A stretch of 6,278 nt of DNA from Flavobacteriales bacterium (GTDB lineage Bacteria > Bacteroidota > Bacteroidia > Flavobacteriales_D > Parvicellaceae), in contig WFNC01000612.1 in NCBI GenBank assembly GCA_015488785.1, forward strand, positions 1-6,278. The letters run 5' to 3'. Positions 1 through 5,500 of this stretch are shown in pieces; the stretch's first letter is position 1, and every line of letters begins with the position of its first letter. The notes under the pieces were generated by a model, which was given only the letters and a program-made list of their open reading frames with translations, did no database searches and was not told the DNA's origin. The position numbers and the translations under genes are program-made.

Positions 1-443
1 GTTTCTTTGTAATAATTAGAATCTATTTCTTTTCCTATTGGTTCAGAAATACTAGCCAATACCTCATGAAGATTATTGTAAATATACTCTTCATCTTCTT
101 GTGCTTGTTGCAATTTAGTTGTAACACTCATATATTGACCTCCATTTAATTCGGTTGCATCAGTTATGAATTTATACTTGTTGCCTTTCAAAAATATTTC
201 TGTTGGAATAGTAGTCTGAATGGGTGTAGTCTGCAAGAATTTTAAACGCTCGTTAATCTTAGTTATATCTGTTAGTTTTAACTTCTCAACATCTTGCGTT
301 GGCTTATCTAGTAAAATTGCTAAAGTGAAAATAACCCTTTCGATAGGATTAAGTTCTCCAATAATAACTGGGCGCAATTTTACATACTGACAAATTTTAA
401 TATCTGACCATGAACTAGGCAATTTGTTTATGTTAAAATCCAT
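1..443 (-). CDS. Partial phage protein, tail-assembly-chaperone-like (3' end outside the window)
   Basis: An open frame of 147 codons starts with ATG at 443-441 and runs off the left edge, so its C-terminus is not seen. The protein starts MDFNINKLPSSWSDIKICQY. It continues with a helical stretch (PIERVIFTLAILLDKP, about residues 33-48), a KLKLTDITKINERLKFL segment, a short beta-like part (FLKGNKYKFITDATELNGGQY), and a helix containing NNLHEVLASI. This order (LPxSW opening, 'IERV..LAILLDKP', 'KFL', 'L..GQY', 'NLHEVLA') resembles small proteins annotated as tail assembly chaperones in phages of Bacteroidota. I infer that from memory of the pattern and have not aligned it. It lies 39 bases after the 48-aa membrane gene in the same direction, in the late region after the terminase. 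That the gene is real is well supported; its function is only tentative. Confidence 0.75.
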   Translation of the reverse strand, partial: MDFNINKLPSSWSDIKICQYVKLRPVIIGELNPIERVIFTLAILLDKPTQDVEKLKLTDITKINERLKFLQTTPIQTTIPTEIFLKGNKYKFITDATELNGGQYMSVTTKLQQAQEDEEYIYNNLHEVLASISEPIGKEIDSNYYKE

Positions 444-482
444 ATATTATAATGGGTTTTAAAAACAAAGTTGCAAATACTT

Positions 483-629
483 TTACTTATATTTTTTATC
501 TAATTTTTCGTAATTTCTAAACAAAGGTTTTAACATCAAGTTGCAAACCCAAGCAATGCCACTAATTAAATAAGTTATAGCCATTGGGCATAATGCTAAT
601 ATTAAGAAGATGTATTTTAAATATTTCAT
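483..629 (-). CDS. 48-aa single-pass membrane peptide
   Basis: This short frame begins with ATG four bases after the terL stop codon and encodes 48 residues. The protein opens MKYLKYIFLILALCPMAITY. A long hydrophobic run spans about residues 5-33, with basic residues before it (K2, K5) and a charged tail (RNYEKLDKKYK) after it. It is therefore probably an inner-membrane peptide with one helix, or a short hairpin. The start context AGAATTATG matches that of terS, dut and the 240-aa gene, and the spacing to terL suggests co-transcription. I do not recognise a family. A holin-like or superinfection-related membrane role is possible, but the sequence does not show it. The gene fills a gap that would otherwise be non-coding, which supports its being real. 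Confidence 0.6.
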   Translation of the reverse strand: MKYLKYIFLILALCPMAITYLISGIAWVCNLMLKPLFRNYEKLDKKYK

Positions 630-633
630 AATT

Positions 634-1830
634 CTAAAATGATAAATTGTATTTTCCGTTATTGTTAATTCCTAGGTGCATAATTGCGCCATATCTTATT
701 GCATCAATTGAGTGATTGAACATATCAATAGGCTTTCCTACACTGTTACTATTTTTGTCAACCGCCCATTTATACTTTCTAAATTCTTTTATTACATTGG
801 TAGATTCTCTAGTTACGTTTATTTCAAAACGCTTTAAAATATCTATTCCGTTACGAATACTATCCGCTCCTTTCTTCGTTGGTTTTGCGTTTAATCCTAA
901 TCGGTGTATTTCCTCGATACTTTTAGGCTCGGCACTATCACAAATAATCTCATCTCTGCGGTCAATTCCTAAATCTTTTAATCTGTTCGCTATATCTGTG
1001 TTGGTTAATCCATAGTCGTAAATCAACTCTTTAATATAAATCTTTGTATCGTGCTTGTAAATTCCAACGCAAGCGGTAGGGTCATTTGTAAAACCAAAGT
1101 CTAAAGCGTAACAAACTAATTTGGCGTTATCAGGAATTGAATCTACTATTTTAACATCTTCAAATATTAACCCTGTAATATTTCCATATTCTCCAAGTCC
1201 GTATATTTTCCAAAACTCCTTGTCAGTTTTCTGTAAGTACTCAATTTCTTCTACTAAAGATTGAGGTAAAAAAGTGTTATCTTTGTAAGTACTAACAATT
1301 GTTTCTACATCTTTTTTTTCGCTAGTTCTTCTTTGCTCTAATTCTGTATTAATCCATATATCAGAATCATCAGGGTTAAAATCAATAAAAATCTTATCGC
1401 TAGTCCTCATTAACAATTGAAAAAACTCTTGCTTATATTCCAACTCGTTAGCTTCATTGCAATATAGAATATTCCTTTTTGAACCTCTCAGTTTTTGTTG
1501 GTCGTCTGCTCCGAAAAACTCAACTAACCTCCCCTCGTACTTGTACGTTTTCTTTGTTTTATTATGATTAACTAAATTGTACCATCCGTTATTTTGTAGG
1601 ATTTCTTCGAAGTCTCGAACTACTGTTTTCTCTAAAGTAGTCTGATGTTTTCTTACTGTTGACCACACACCCTTTTTAATGTAGTTGCCTTTTCCGCACT
1701 CCCCAGTCATTAACCAAAGTGCTTGAAGTTGAGCCAAAGAATATGTTTTACTTGAACGTGTTCCCCCTCTATTAATTACTATTTTCTTAGTGCTTAATCT
1801 ATTCTTTGTAAATATAGGAGTTACTTCCAT
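634..1830 (-). CDS. terL: Terminase large subunit, PBSX/Terminase_3-like (ATPase plus nuclease)
   Basis: TerL is the motor that packages phage DNA into proheads and cuts it. The 398-aa protein has the expected two halves. In the N-terminal ATPase, a Walker A-like loop GGTRSSKT lies at 22-29, and a Walker B-like strand ILYCNEA at 121-127 has the likely catalytic Glu126. The FIDFNPDD segment near 148-155 fits the coupling motif of this family. The C-terminal RNase H-like nuclease shows three acidic sites: Asp244 in YALDFGF, Asp298 in ICDSAEP and Asp376 in FNHSIDAIRY. The last is typical of the Terminase_3/PBSX group. The length is slightly short but complete, with both catalytic domains intact. 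The start ATG shares its A with the terS stop (TAATG), so translation is probably coupled. The next gene starts four bases after its stop. Confidence 0.95.
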   Translation of the reverse strand: MEVTPIFTKNRLSTKKIVINRGGTRSSKTYSLAQLQALWLMTGECGKGNYIKKGVWSTVRKHQTTLEKTVVRDFEEILQNNGWYNLVNHNKTKKTYKYEGRLVEFFGADDQQKLRGSKRNILYCNEANELEYKQEFFQLLMRTSDKIFIDFNPDDSDIWINTELEQRRTSEKKDVETIVSTYKDNTFLPQSLVEEIEYLQKTDKEFWKIYGLGEYGNITGLIFEDVKIVDSIPDNAKLVCYALDFGFTNDPTACVGIYKHDTKIYIKELIYDYGLTNTDIANRLKDLGIDRRDEIICDSAEPKSIEEIHRLGLNAKPTKKGADSIRNGIDILKRFEINVTRESTNVIKEFRKYKWAVDKNSNSVGKPIDMFNHSIDAIRYGAIMHLGINNNGKYNLSF

Positions 1831-2288
1831 TATCTTTTTTTCTCTACTATTTCAATAGTGGTTATTTTCTGCTCTAATTTATCAGGCTCATTTAGTCCCA
1901 TCATTTTCGTAATTGAATCTAAAGAACCACGATAGTCAGAACCTTTTACCATCTCTTTCAACAAATAAAACCTTTGTGTTTCTTCCTTGTCCTTGCCTTT
2001 TTTCTGTCCTAATTTCCAAAGCTCCTCCCATGCTCCAATCATTTTTAAATGATAATCTATAATGACTTGTTTGGTTACTTTGTTTTTATTCGCTAGTTCG
2101 GCTTTGATTTCCTCAACCCTTAACCTTATATTAGACTTACTCATCATCTGCGATGCTTTAACGGCAACCCAATCAGCATTTGGGTTTGTTAAATTATAAG
2201 ACTGTCTGTATGCTTCTGATTGATTACCTAGTTCAACAACTAATTGAGCGAAGTTCTCTTCTTTTGGCGTTAGAATTAATTTAGTCAT
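1830..2288 (-). CDS. terS: Terminase small subunit, Terminase_2-like
   Basis: TerS recognises the packaging site on phage DNA and regulates TerL. The 152-aa protein starts MTKLILTPKEENFAQLVVEL. The N-terminal pattern 'LTPKEENFAQLVVELGNQSEAYRQSY' (about 6-31), followed by 'VAVKASQMMSKSNIRLRVEEIKAEL' (41-65), is the helix-turn-helix region typical of the Terminase_2 family (compare LTxKQxxFxxxYxxxGNxxEAYRxAY). The C-terminal half is helical and charged, as expected for the oligomerisation and TerL-contact part, and ends in a basic KKR tail. It overlaps the terL start by one base. It has a 130-bp non-coding, palindrome-rich leader, the only sizeable gap in the left two thirds of the window. The start at 2288 gives the family's usual N-terminus; the preceding bases TTAATT match the start contexts of neighbouring genes. 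Confidence 0.9.
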   Translation of the reverse strand: MTKLILTPKEENFAQLVVELGNQSEAYRQSYNLTNPNADWVAVKASQMMSKSNIRLRVEEIKAELANKNKVTKQVIIDYHLKMIGAWEELWKLGQKKGKDKEETQRFYLLKEMVKGSDYRGSLDSITKMMGLNEPDKLEQKITTIEIVEKKR

Positions 2289-2322
2289 AATTAATGGAAA
2301 TATAGGGTGTTATTTATGAATA

Positions 2323-2342
2323 CTACTCCATTAATAGAGTAG
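2323..2342. repeat. 20-bp near-perfect palindrome
   Basis: The arms CTACTC and GAGTAG flank a centre of CATTAATA, whose core ATTAAT is itself self-complementary. Only the C2329/A2336 pair fails to match. It could be an operator half-site pair or an RNA hairpin in the terS leader. Confidence 0.75.
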
Positions 2343-2370
2343 GTTATAGTAGTTATTCCTATTGTAGTAT

Positions 2371-2405
2371 TAATTACTTGTACACATATTAATATGCCGT
2401 AATTA
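2371..2405. repeat. Nested inverted repeat with a perfect 12-bp palindrome
   Basis: Outer arms TAATTAC (2371-2377) and GTAATTA (2399-2405) enclose TGTACA (2379-2384, self-complementary) and CATATTAATATG (2385-2396, a perfect palindrome). AT-rich DNA makes short palindromes common, but the nesting of three in 35 bp is unusual. The symmetry suits a dimeric DNA-binding protein. Confidence 0.7.
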
Positions 2406-2418
2406 TTTACTTTGTATT

Positions 2419-2649
2419 TTATTTCGATAAACTATCTTTAAAATTATTTAGTTCGTAACAAATTTTAAAATACTTCTTACAAGAATAACATTCTTTAGTT
2501 CCTTTAGATTTCTTAACATACTTATAATGAATGTCGACTAAAAACTCCCAATCTTGTATAGTTGCTTTACTTGGGAAGTAGTCGTGATTTCTTACGGTGT
2601 CTAATATCCAAAGAAACGGTTTAATTTCTTTATTAAATTTTCTTTTCAT
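2419..2649 (-). CDS. Small unknown protein with a CxxC motif
   Basis: This 76-aa basic protein starts MKRKFNKEIKPFLWILDTVR and is rich in Lys, Trp, Tyr and Phe. Near the C-terminus it has ECYSCKKYFKICYEL, a CxxC pair with a third Cys nine residues after the second; this could be half of a zinc site or a metal-binding knuckle. I do not recognise the family. Small zinc-knuckle or HNH-type proteins often lie next to terminase genes, but the His/Asn residues of an HNH nuclease are not evident here, so I do not call it a nuclease. Its ATG overlaps the TGA of the preceding membrane gene by four bases (ATGA), which suggests translational coupling. The gene ends at the palindrome-rich terS leader, so it may be the last gene of the middle block. 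Confidence 0.7.
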   Translation of the reverse strand: MKRKFNKEIKPFLWILDTVRNHDYFPSKATIQDWEFLVDIHYKYVKKSKGTKECYSCKKYFKICYELNNFKDSLSK

Positions 2650-2870
2650 TTATTCAAAACTTTAAACACTAACGGAATCAACAGGTAAACAGGGTTTAAT
2701 GAAATTACCGAAATAATAATCCCAATCCAAAAAGACAAGCAATAAGTACAATTAAACGGCTTTCTGTTTATTTTTATTAGTAGATTTCTTAGTAGTGTTA
2801 TTTCTTTAGCTTCGTTAAACCAAAAATCCAACACAAGTAAAGATACTATTATTATTTTTACTTCAAACAT
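2646..2870 (-). CDS. Small two-helix membrane protein with a CxxC-LSFW motif (DUF1360-like)
   Basis: The protein has 74 residues with a hydrophobic helix at about 5-18, a charged middle (FNEAKEITLLRNLLIKINRKPF), and a second hydrophobic stretch at about 46-69. The motif CTYCLSFWIG (Cys41, Cys44) at the entry to the second helix resembles the C-x-x-C-L-x-F-W-x-G signature of DUF1360-type proteins, which also occur in phages. That similarity is from memory and not tested by alignment. The role is unknown; the cysteine pair at the membrane surface could bind metal or form a disulfide. The start overlaps the end of the sigma-like gene by eight bases, and the stop overlaps the next start by four, so it sits inside a tightly coupled operon. 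The start at 2870 is the only one that keeps the first helix. Confidence 0.75.
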   Translation of the reverse strand: MFEVKIIIVSLLVLDFWFNEAKEITLLRNLLIKINRKPFNCTYCLSFWIGIIISVISLNPVYLLIPLVFKVLNK

Positions 2871-3324
2871 TTTCTTTTATTTTTTTAAAAATTTTACCTA
2901 ATCTATTTGCTATTGCTGTTCTATTTACTCCTGTTTTATTTTTCAATTCAGATTTACTACAATTGCATTTTAGATATTCTGTCACCCAGAGTTGATTTAT
3001 TTCAGACAAAGAATCTATACTTTCGTTAATTTTATCTATTAGTGGTTGCTCCGTGTTTTCAGCATAATAACCGTCTTCAATGTTTAAATGGAAGTTTTGC
3101 TTTTGCTTTCTGTAAAAATCAGATTTTGGAAAATTCCACATCTTGTAGGCAACACCATACAAGTACAAGAAGAAAGATTTCTTATCATTTTCGAACCTTT
3201 CTTTAAAATCTGTTTTCTCTAAAATAAAAAGCAAAACTTCTTGTTTTAAATCGTCTTTTAATTTGTCATTTCTAGTTACAGAAATACATATTATATTTAG
3301 TTCTTTAATTATGCTTTCAATCAT
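2863..3324 (-). CDS. Sigma-70-like phage regulator (ECF-type layout)
   Basis: The 153-aa protein has the layout of a small sigma factor. An N-terminal helical part contains DDLKQEVLLFILEK (about 24-37), the region 2 'DLxQEVxLxxL' pattern that contacts core RNA polymerase, followed by FFLYLYGVAYKMWNF (51-65) at the expected place for region 2.4. A charged linker (about 66-100) leads to a C-terminal helix-turn-helix: SLSEINQLWVTEYLKC then SKSELKNKTGVNRTAIANRL (about 105-142), matching region 4. Such proteins would direct polymerase to phage promoters. Lying two small genes before terS, it is well placed to act on the packaging and structural genes. The region 2 sequence is divergent, so a RinA/ArpU-style late activator that has only the helix-turn-helix is the main alternative. 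The start at 3324 follows a 38-bp gap, the only break between the 110-aa gene and terS's leader. Confidence 0.75.
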   Translation of the reverse strand: MIESIIKELNIICISVTRNDKLKDDLKQEVLLFILEKTDFKERFENDKKSFFLYLYGVAYKMWNFPKSDFYRKQKQNFHLNIEDGYYAENTEQPLIDKINESIDSLSEINQLWVTEYLKCNCSKSELKNKTGVNRTAIANRLGKIFKKIKENV

Positions 3325-3362
3325 TAGACTGTAAATATAACTATTTTTTTTTGAAAAATTAA

Positions 3363-3782
3363 TTATTTACCCGAAGAACCGTAACCACTAGAACCACGTT
3401 CTGAACTATCCAACTCTTTCACTTGTTCAAATTCAATCTTAGGGTATGGCATTATTACAATTTGACAAGCTCTCTCTCCAATCTTGTAAGCTTGTTGAAA
3501 ATTACTAGCTGTCATTACTGCGGAAATTTCCCCACGATAACCGCTGTCAATTACTCCAACAGAATTACTAAGAATTAAATCAGTCTTGTAAATGCTTGAC
3601 CTTGGGAATACTAAACCTACGTAGCCTTGTGGAATTTCTAAGGCAACACCAAAACCATATTTTACATACCCTGCTTTCAATTTCGTTATACTTGTGACTG
3701 TCAAATCCATACCTGCATCTCCTTGTTTTGCATACTTTGGAATTTTAGCTAATTCGCTTAGCTTTTTGATTTTAATTTTCAT
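3363..3782 (-). CDS. dut: dUTP diphosphatase (dUTPase)
   Basis: The enzyme hydrolyses dUTP to dUMP and pyrophosphate, which keeps uracil out of DNA and supplies dUMP for dTTP synthesis. It normally works as a homotrimer with active sites at subunit interfaces. All five family motifs are visible in the 139 residues: motif 1 around GDAGMDL (21-27), motif 2 PRSS (60-63), motif 3 GVIDSGYRGEI (76-86) with the catalytic Asp79 and the uracil-stacking Tyr82, motif 4 GERACQIVI (102-110), and the glycine-rich C-terminal motif 5 ERGSSGYGSSG (128-138). The length is that of a complete single-domain enzyme, so it should be active. Its start codon lies inside the end of the 110-aa gene (11-base overlap). 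Phages often carry dut among their early DNA metabolism genes. Confidence 0.96.
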   Translation of the reverse strand: MKIKIKKLSELAKIPKYAKQGDAGMDLTVTSITKLKAGYVKYGFGVALEIPQGYVGLVFPRSSIYKTDLILSNSVGVIDSGYRGEISAVMTASNFQQAYKIGERACQIVIMPYPKIEFEQVKELDSSERGSSGYGSSGK

Positions 3783-4104
3783 AATTTCTATTTATTTGAT
3801 TTATAAATTCTTTAGTTTGGAACTCGTTTCTTTTCTTTAAATCTTCAAACATTGCTGTCATGTTATCCTCGTCAATATCGTAAGACTTTTTAAAAGCGTT
3901 GTAAACTTCTCGCTCCAAATAGTCTCTATATCTATTAGTTTTCATTTTAAAAGACTTTACAAATCCAGCTCCTGTTTGAAGATTTGAAAGGAATAATTCC
4001 GTTGTCATTACTGCAATGTAAGAGCTTAGTAAATTCTTGTGCTCTTCTGTTACTGTTGTCACCTTACTTTGTGTATGGTAATCAAATACGCTCACTTTTT
4101 TCAT
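3772..4104 (-). CDS. Unknown 110-aa helical protein
   Basis: I do not recognise a family. The protein starts MKKVSVFDYHTQSKVTTVTE and is mostly predicted helix after residue 20. A moderately hydrophobic segment (LLSSYIAVMTTELFLSNLQTGAGFV, about 25-49) is not long or clean enough to call a membrane helix. A charged C-terminal half follows (RYRDYLEREVYNAFKKSYDIDEDNMTAMFEDLKKRN). There are no cysteines and no catalytic motif I can name. It overlaps dut by 11 bases and is therefore likely co-translated with it. Its start follows the 150-bp foldable spacer, with an unusual G-rich patch on the sense strand (bases 4122-4135) about 18 to 31 bases before the ATG. Confidence 0.7.
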   Translation of the reverse strand: MKKVSVFDYHTQSKVTTVTEEHKNLLSSYIAVMTTELFLSNLQTGAGFVKSFKMKTNRYRDYLEREVYNAFKKSYDIDEDNMTAMFEDLKKRNEFQTKEFINQINRNYEN

Positions 4105-4116
4105 TTGTTTTTATTT

Positions 4117-4246
4117 TAACGACAACCCAACCCCAACTTATTACGGAGACGAATCTATAATTTAGTTGTAAGGTTAGTTCAGCTGTCTTATTTTCTATTA
4201 CGTTTATATCGAGATAACCGCAAGAGTGTGTTTACATCGTTGTTAG
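4117..4246. repeat. Second foldable spacer, about 130 bp, bounded by TAAC and GTTA
   Basis: This non-coding stretch follows the 240-aa gene. Paired segments are TTACGG (4141-4146) with CCGCAA (4218-4223), CGA (4150-4152) with TCG (4209-4211), and TATAA (4156-4160) with TTATA (4204-4208). This gives 14 pairs interrupted by a 3/6 internal loop and a 3-base bulge (4153-4155). The single mismatch (A4143/C4220) becomes a G-U pair on the transcribed strand. TAAC (4117-4120) and GTTA (4242-4245) sit at the outer ends. The layout echoes the stronger element at 5505-5639, and both contain ATAACCG. The pairing is weaker, so chance cannot be excluded. Confidence 0.4.
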
Positions 4247-4254
4247 TGATAATG

Positions 4255-4977
4255 CTAAATGTCGTTTACAATATCAATATTTGGGTTTATTTCAAGAGCA
4301 GTTTTCCAATTATCTCTTAAATGAGAAAATCCTATAATTTTTTGATTTGTAATGTGTTTTGTTAATTTTTCAAACCAATCATATTTTGAAAATGTTGTTG
4401 AGAACGTAACATATTTTGCTTTTTCAAAATAACGCTTAACATCATAATCACTTCTAAGGTCAAAATAATTAATGGTTAGTATCTTTTTGTTTGGAAATCT
4501 GTTTTTTAAATATTCAATCCATTTCCATTCTGCCTTTTCATCATTTTCACAAATAACAATTTCAGCATATTCTTCAATTGGAAAATCATTATCGAAAACC
4601 TCATTAGTTATTTTATTGCCGTATAAAGGCATAAAAGAACCTATCGGTCTAATTAGTATAGTTCCGTATTTGTTAGCGAGATTTTCATAATCAATGTTTC
4701 TTGTTGCTGCAATTTTTAATCTATGCACAAAATCCATTCTATTTTTAGGTGTATCGTGATGTAATCCACAAACTTGCGACCTTAAAATTCTTTCTTGCAT
4801 ATTTTCTGATAACCCATTAGGCTCATAAGTGTTTGCATTTAGAACGAGAAACCAATTGTTATGTCCTTCTACTTTGACATACCTATTCAAGTCTGTACTA
4901 TCACTAACACCATCTATAAATAATGGCTGTTTAGTGCTTAAATCGGAGTTTTGTGTATTTTTATTAAGTTCTGTCAT
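4255..4977 (-). CDS. Unknown 240-aa protein with an alpha/beta C-terminal half
   Basis: I do not recognise a family. The N-terminal 25 residues (MTELNKNTQNSDLSTKQPLF...) are polar and probably disordered. Residues about 30-55 (RYVKVEGHNNWFLVLNANTY) look beta-rich. From about 100 the sequence alternates strands and helices like a Rossmann-type fold: TILIRPIGSF, AEIVICEND then KWIEYLKNRF, KKILTINYFDL then DVKRYFEKA, KYVTFSTTFS then WFEKLTKHI, and KIIGFSHL. No nucleotide-binding loop or catalytic triad is obvious. Small adapter-like, nucleotide-modifying or host-takeover roles are all possible, and nothing in the sequence decides between them. The gene is monocistronic-looking, with non-coding spacers of 150 and 59 bases on its two sides, unlike the overlapped genes to its left. 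The start context is GAATTATG. Confidence 0.75.
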   Translation of the reverse strand: MTELNKNTQNSDLSTKQPLFIDGVSDSTDLNRYVKVEGHNNWFLVLNANTYEPNGLSENMQERILRSQVCGLHHDTPKNRMDFVHRLKIAATRNIDYENLANKYGTILIRPIGSFMPLYGNKITNEVFDNDFPIEEYAEIVICENDEKAEWKWIEYLKNRFPNKKILTINYFDLRSDYDVKRYFEKAKYVTFSTTFSKYDWFEKLTKHITNQKIIGFSHLRDNWKTALEINPNIDIVNDI

Positions 4978-4993
4978 AATTCAAAATTTAGTG

Positions 4994-5026
4994 CGTTTAA
5001 AGTCGCCACTATTCATAGATTTAACG
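4994..5026. repeat. Bulged hairpin between the phosphatase gene and the 240-aa gene
   Basis: CGTTTAAAGTC (4994-5004) and GATTTAACG (5018-5026) pair over nine bases with two single-base bulges, around a 13-base loop. On the transcribed strand the right arm is joined directly to GGTAAC (5031-5026), the same end box as in the 5505-5639 element. No matching box is found on the other side, so this looks like a partial or decayed copy, or an unrelated hairpin. There is no T-run to make it a classic terminator. Confidence 0.45.
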
Positions 5027-5035
5027 TTACCATTA
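5026..5035. repeat. 10-bp inverted repeat flanking the phosphatase gene (left copy)
   Basis: GTTACCATTA at 5026-5035 is the exact reverse complement of TAATGGTAAC at 5501-5510. The two copies lie immediately outside the phosphatase gene, which ends two bases from this copy. Ten matching bases are notable but not decisive in AT-rich DNA; the GC-containing centre makes chance less likely. Confidence 0.6.
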
Positions 5036-5036
5036 A

Positions 5037-5480
5037 TTAAAAATCACCGTAATTAACTTGTAGGCATTTCAACCCTAAATTTCTCCATTTTGCAACCATA
5101 GTATCTCTGTCCTCTAATACAAATGCTATTTCTTGCAATAATATGCCTGCATTACTAAGTTGTTCGGGTTTTACTTCCGTATCGTGTCTATGGTCTTTAT
5201 TTGGTCGCATTAAAACTTTATCTACAACTAACCCTTGATTTTTCAACCAATTTTCTGTAACCTCTCTAACTTCTTCTCTCCTTCCTGTGCAATAAACTAT
5301 TTCATACTTAAACTGTAAATTATAAACTAAATCTACTATCTCTTGTATTGGTTTATCATTAAAACAAGAAGCATAAAATTTATCGTAATCAGGTGGTGTA
5401 GTTTGTAGATACTTAAGTCTGTCGCCAACTTTTGCAATCGTACCATCTATATCTACTACTATTATTTTTTTTTTAATCAT
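5037..5480 (-). CDS. HAD-family phosphatase, polynucleotide 3'-phosphatase-like
   Basis: This 147-aa protein is a single HAD phosphatase domain. The nucleophile motif VVDIDGT has Asp10 and Asp12, motif II is CTGRRE with Thr65, a Lys (Lys104 in TEVKPEQL) fits motif III, and motif IV is VLEDRDTMV with Glu123, Asp124 and Asp126. The surrounding features match the 3'-phosphatase half of T4 polynucleotide kinase: 'DYDKFYASCFNDKPIQEIVDLV', 'RREEVREVTENWL' and 'LMRPNKDHRHDTEVK'. By that comparison it would remove 3'-phosphates from nucleic-acid ends, as in RNA or DNA repair. The kinase half is absent and no ligase is seen here. A nucleoside 5'-monophosphate phosphatase is the main alternative. The start at 5480 places the nucleophile motif at the usual distance from the N-terminus. 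The gene lies between two foldable spacers and two inverted 10-bp repeats. Confidence 0.88.
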   Translation of the reverse strand: MIKKKIIVVDIDGTIAKVGDRLKYLQTTPPDYDKFYASCFNDKPIQEIVDLVYNLQFKYEIVYCTGRREEVREVTENWLKNQGLVVDKVLMRPNKDHRHDTEVKPEQLSNAGILLQEIAFVLEDRDTMVAKWRNLGLKCLQVNYGDF

Positions 5481-5500
5481 AATCTTAATTTAGAAAAAAC

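Larger units (their letters stand above)
2289..2418. promoter_or_regulatory. Palindrome-rich leader upstream of terS; candidate late control or packaging site
   Basis: This 130-bp non-coding stretch separates terS from the preceding gene. It holds several interlocking inverted repeats: a 20-bp near-palindrome at 2323-2342, outer arms AATACTAC (2319-2326) and GTAGTATT (2364-2371), arms TAATTAC (2371-2377) and GTAATTA (2399-2405), and a perfect 12-bp palindrome at 2385-2396. The first two structures share bases 2323-2326 and so exclude each other. Short TAGTA/TACTA units recur throughout. A position just upstream of terS is where cos or pac sites and late promoters often lie, so a TerS- or regulator-binding role is reasonable, but it is inferred. 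No convincing Bacteroidota -33/-7 pair was found. Confidence 0.5.

Noticed and set aside
716..1015. Plus-strand open frame of 99 codons inside terL
   Set aside because: It lies entirely antisense to the conserved nuclease half of terL; its hydrophobic composition is what the complement of such sequence gives.
2419..2649. HNH endonuclease next to terminase
   Set aside because: The CxxC pair is present, but the His-Asn-His core and a second cysteine pair are not visible, so the call is not supported.
3332..3339. TATATTTA on the minus strand before the sigma-like gene, and TATATTTC (2298-2305) before terS, as -7 boxes (TAnnTTTG)
   Set aside because: Neither has the final G or a TTG-type -33 element at a suitable distance, and both lie only seven to eight bases from the start codon. 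In AT-rich DNA such matches are expected by chance.
4121..4138. G-rich patch on the minus strand as a G-quadruplex or ribosome binding site
   Set aside because: It has only two runs of three or more G, too few for a quadruplex, and it lies too far (about 18 bases or more) from the 110-aa gene's start to be a Shine-Dalgarno site.
4472..4690. Plus-strand open frame of 72 codons
   Set aside because: It is antisense to the 240-aa gene, with no start context or homologous pattern of its own.
4829..5056. Plus-strand open frame of 75 codons
   Set aside because: It is antisense to the 240-aa gene start and runs through the hairpin spacer into the phosphatase end; no independent support.
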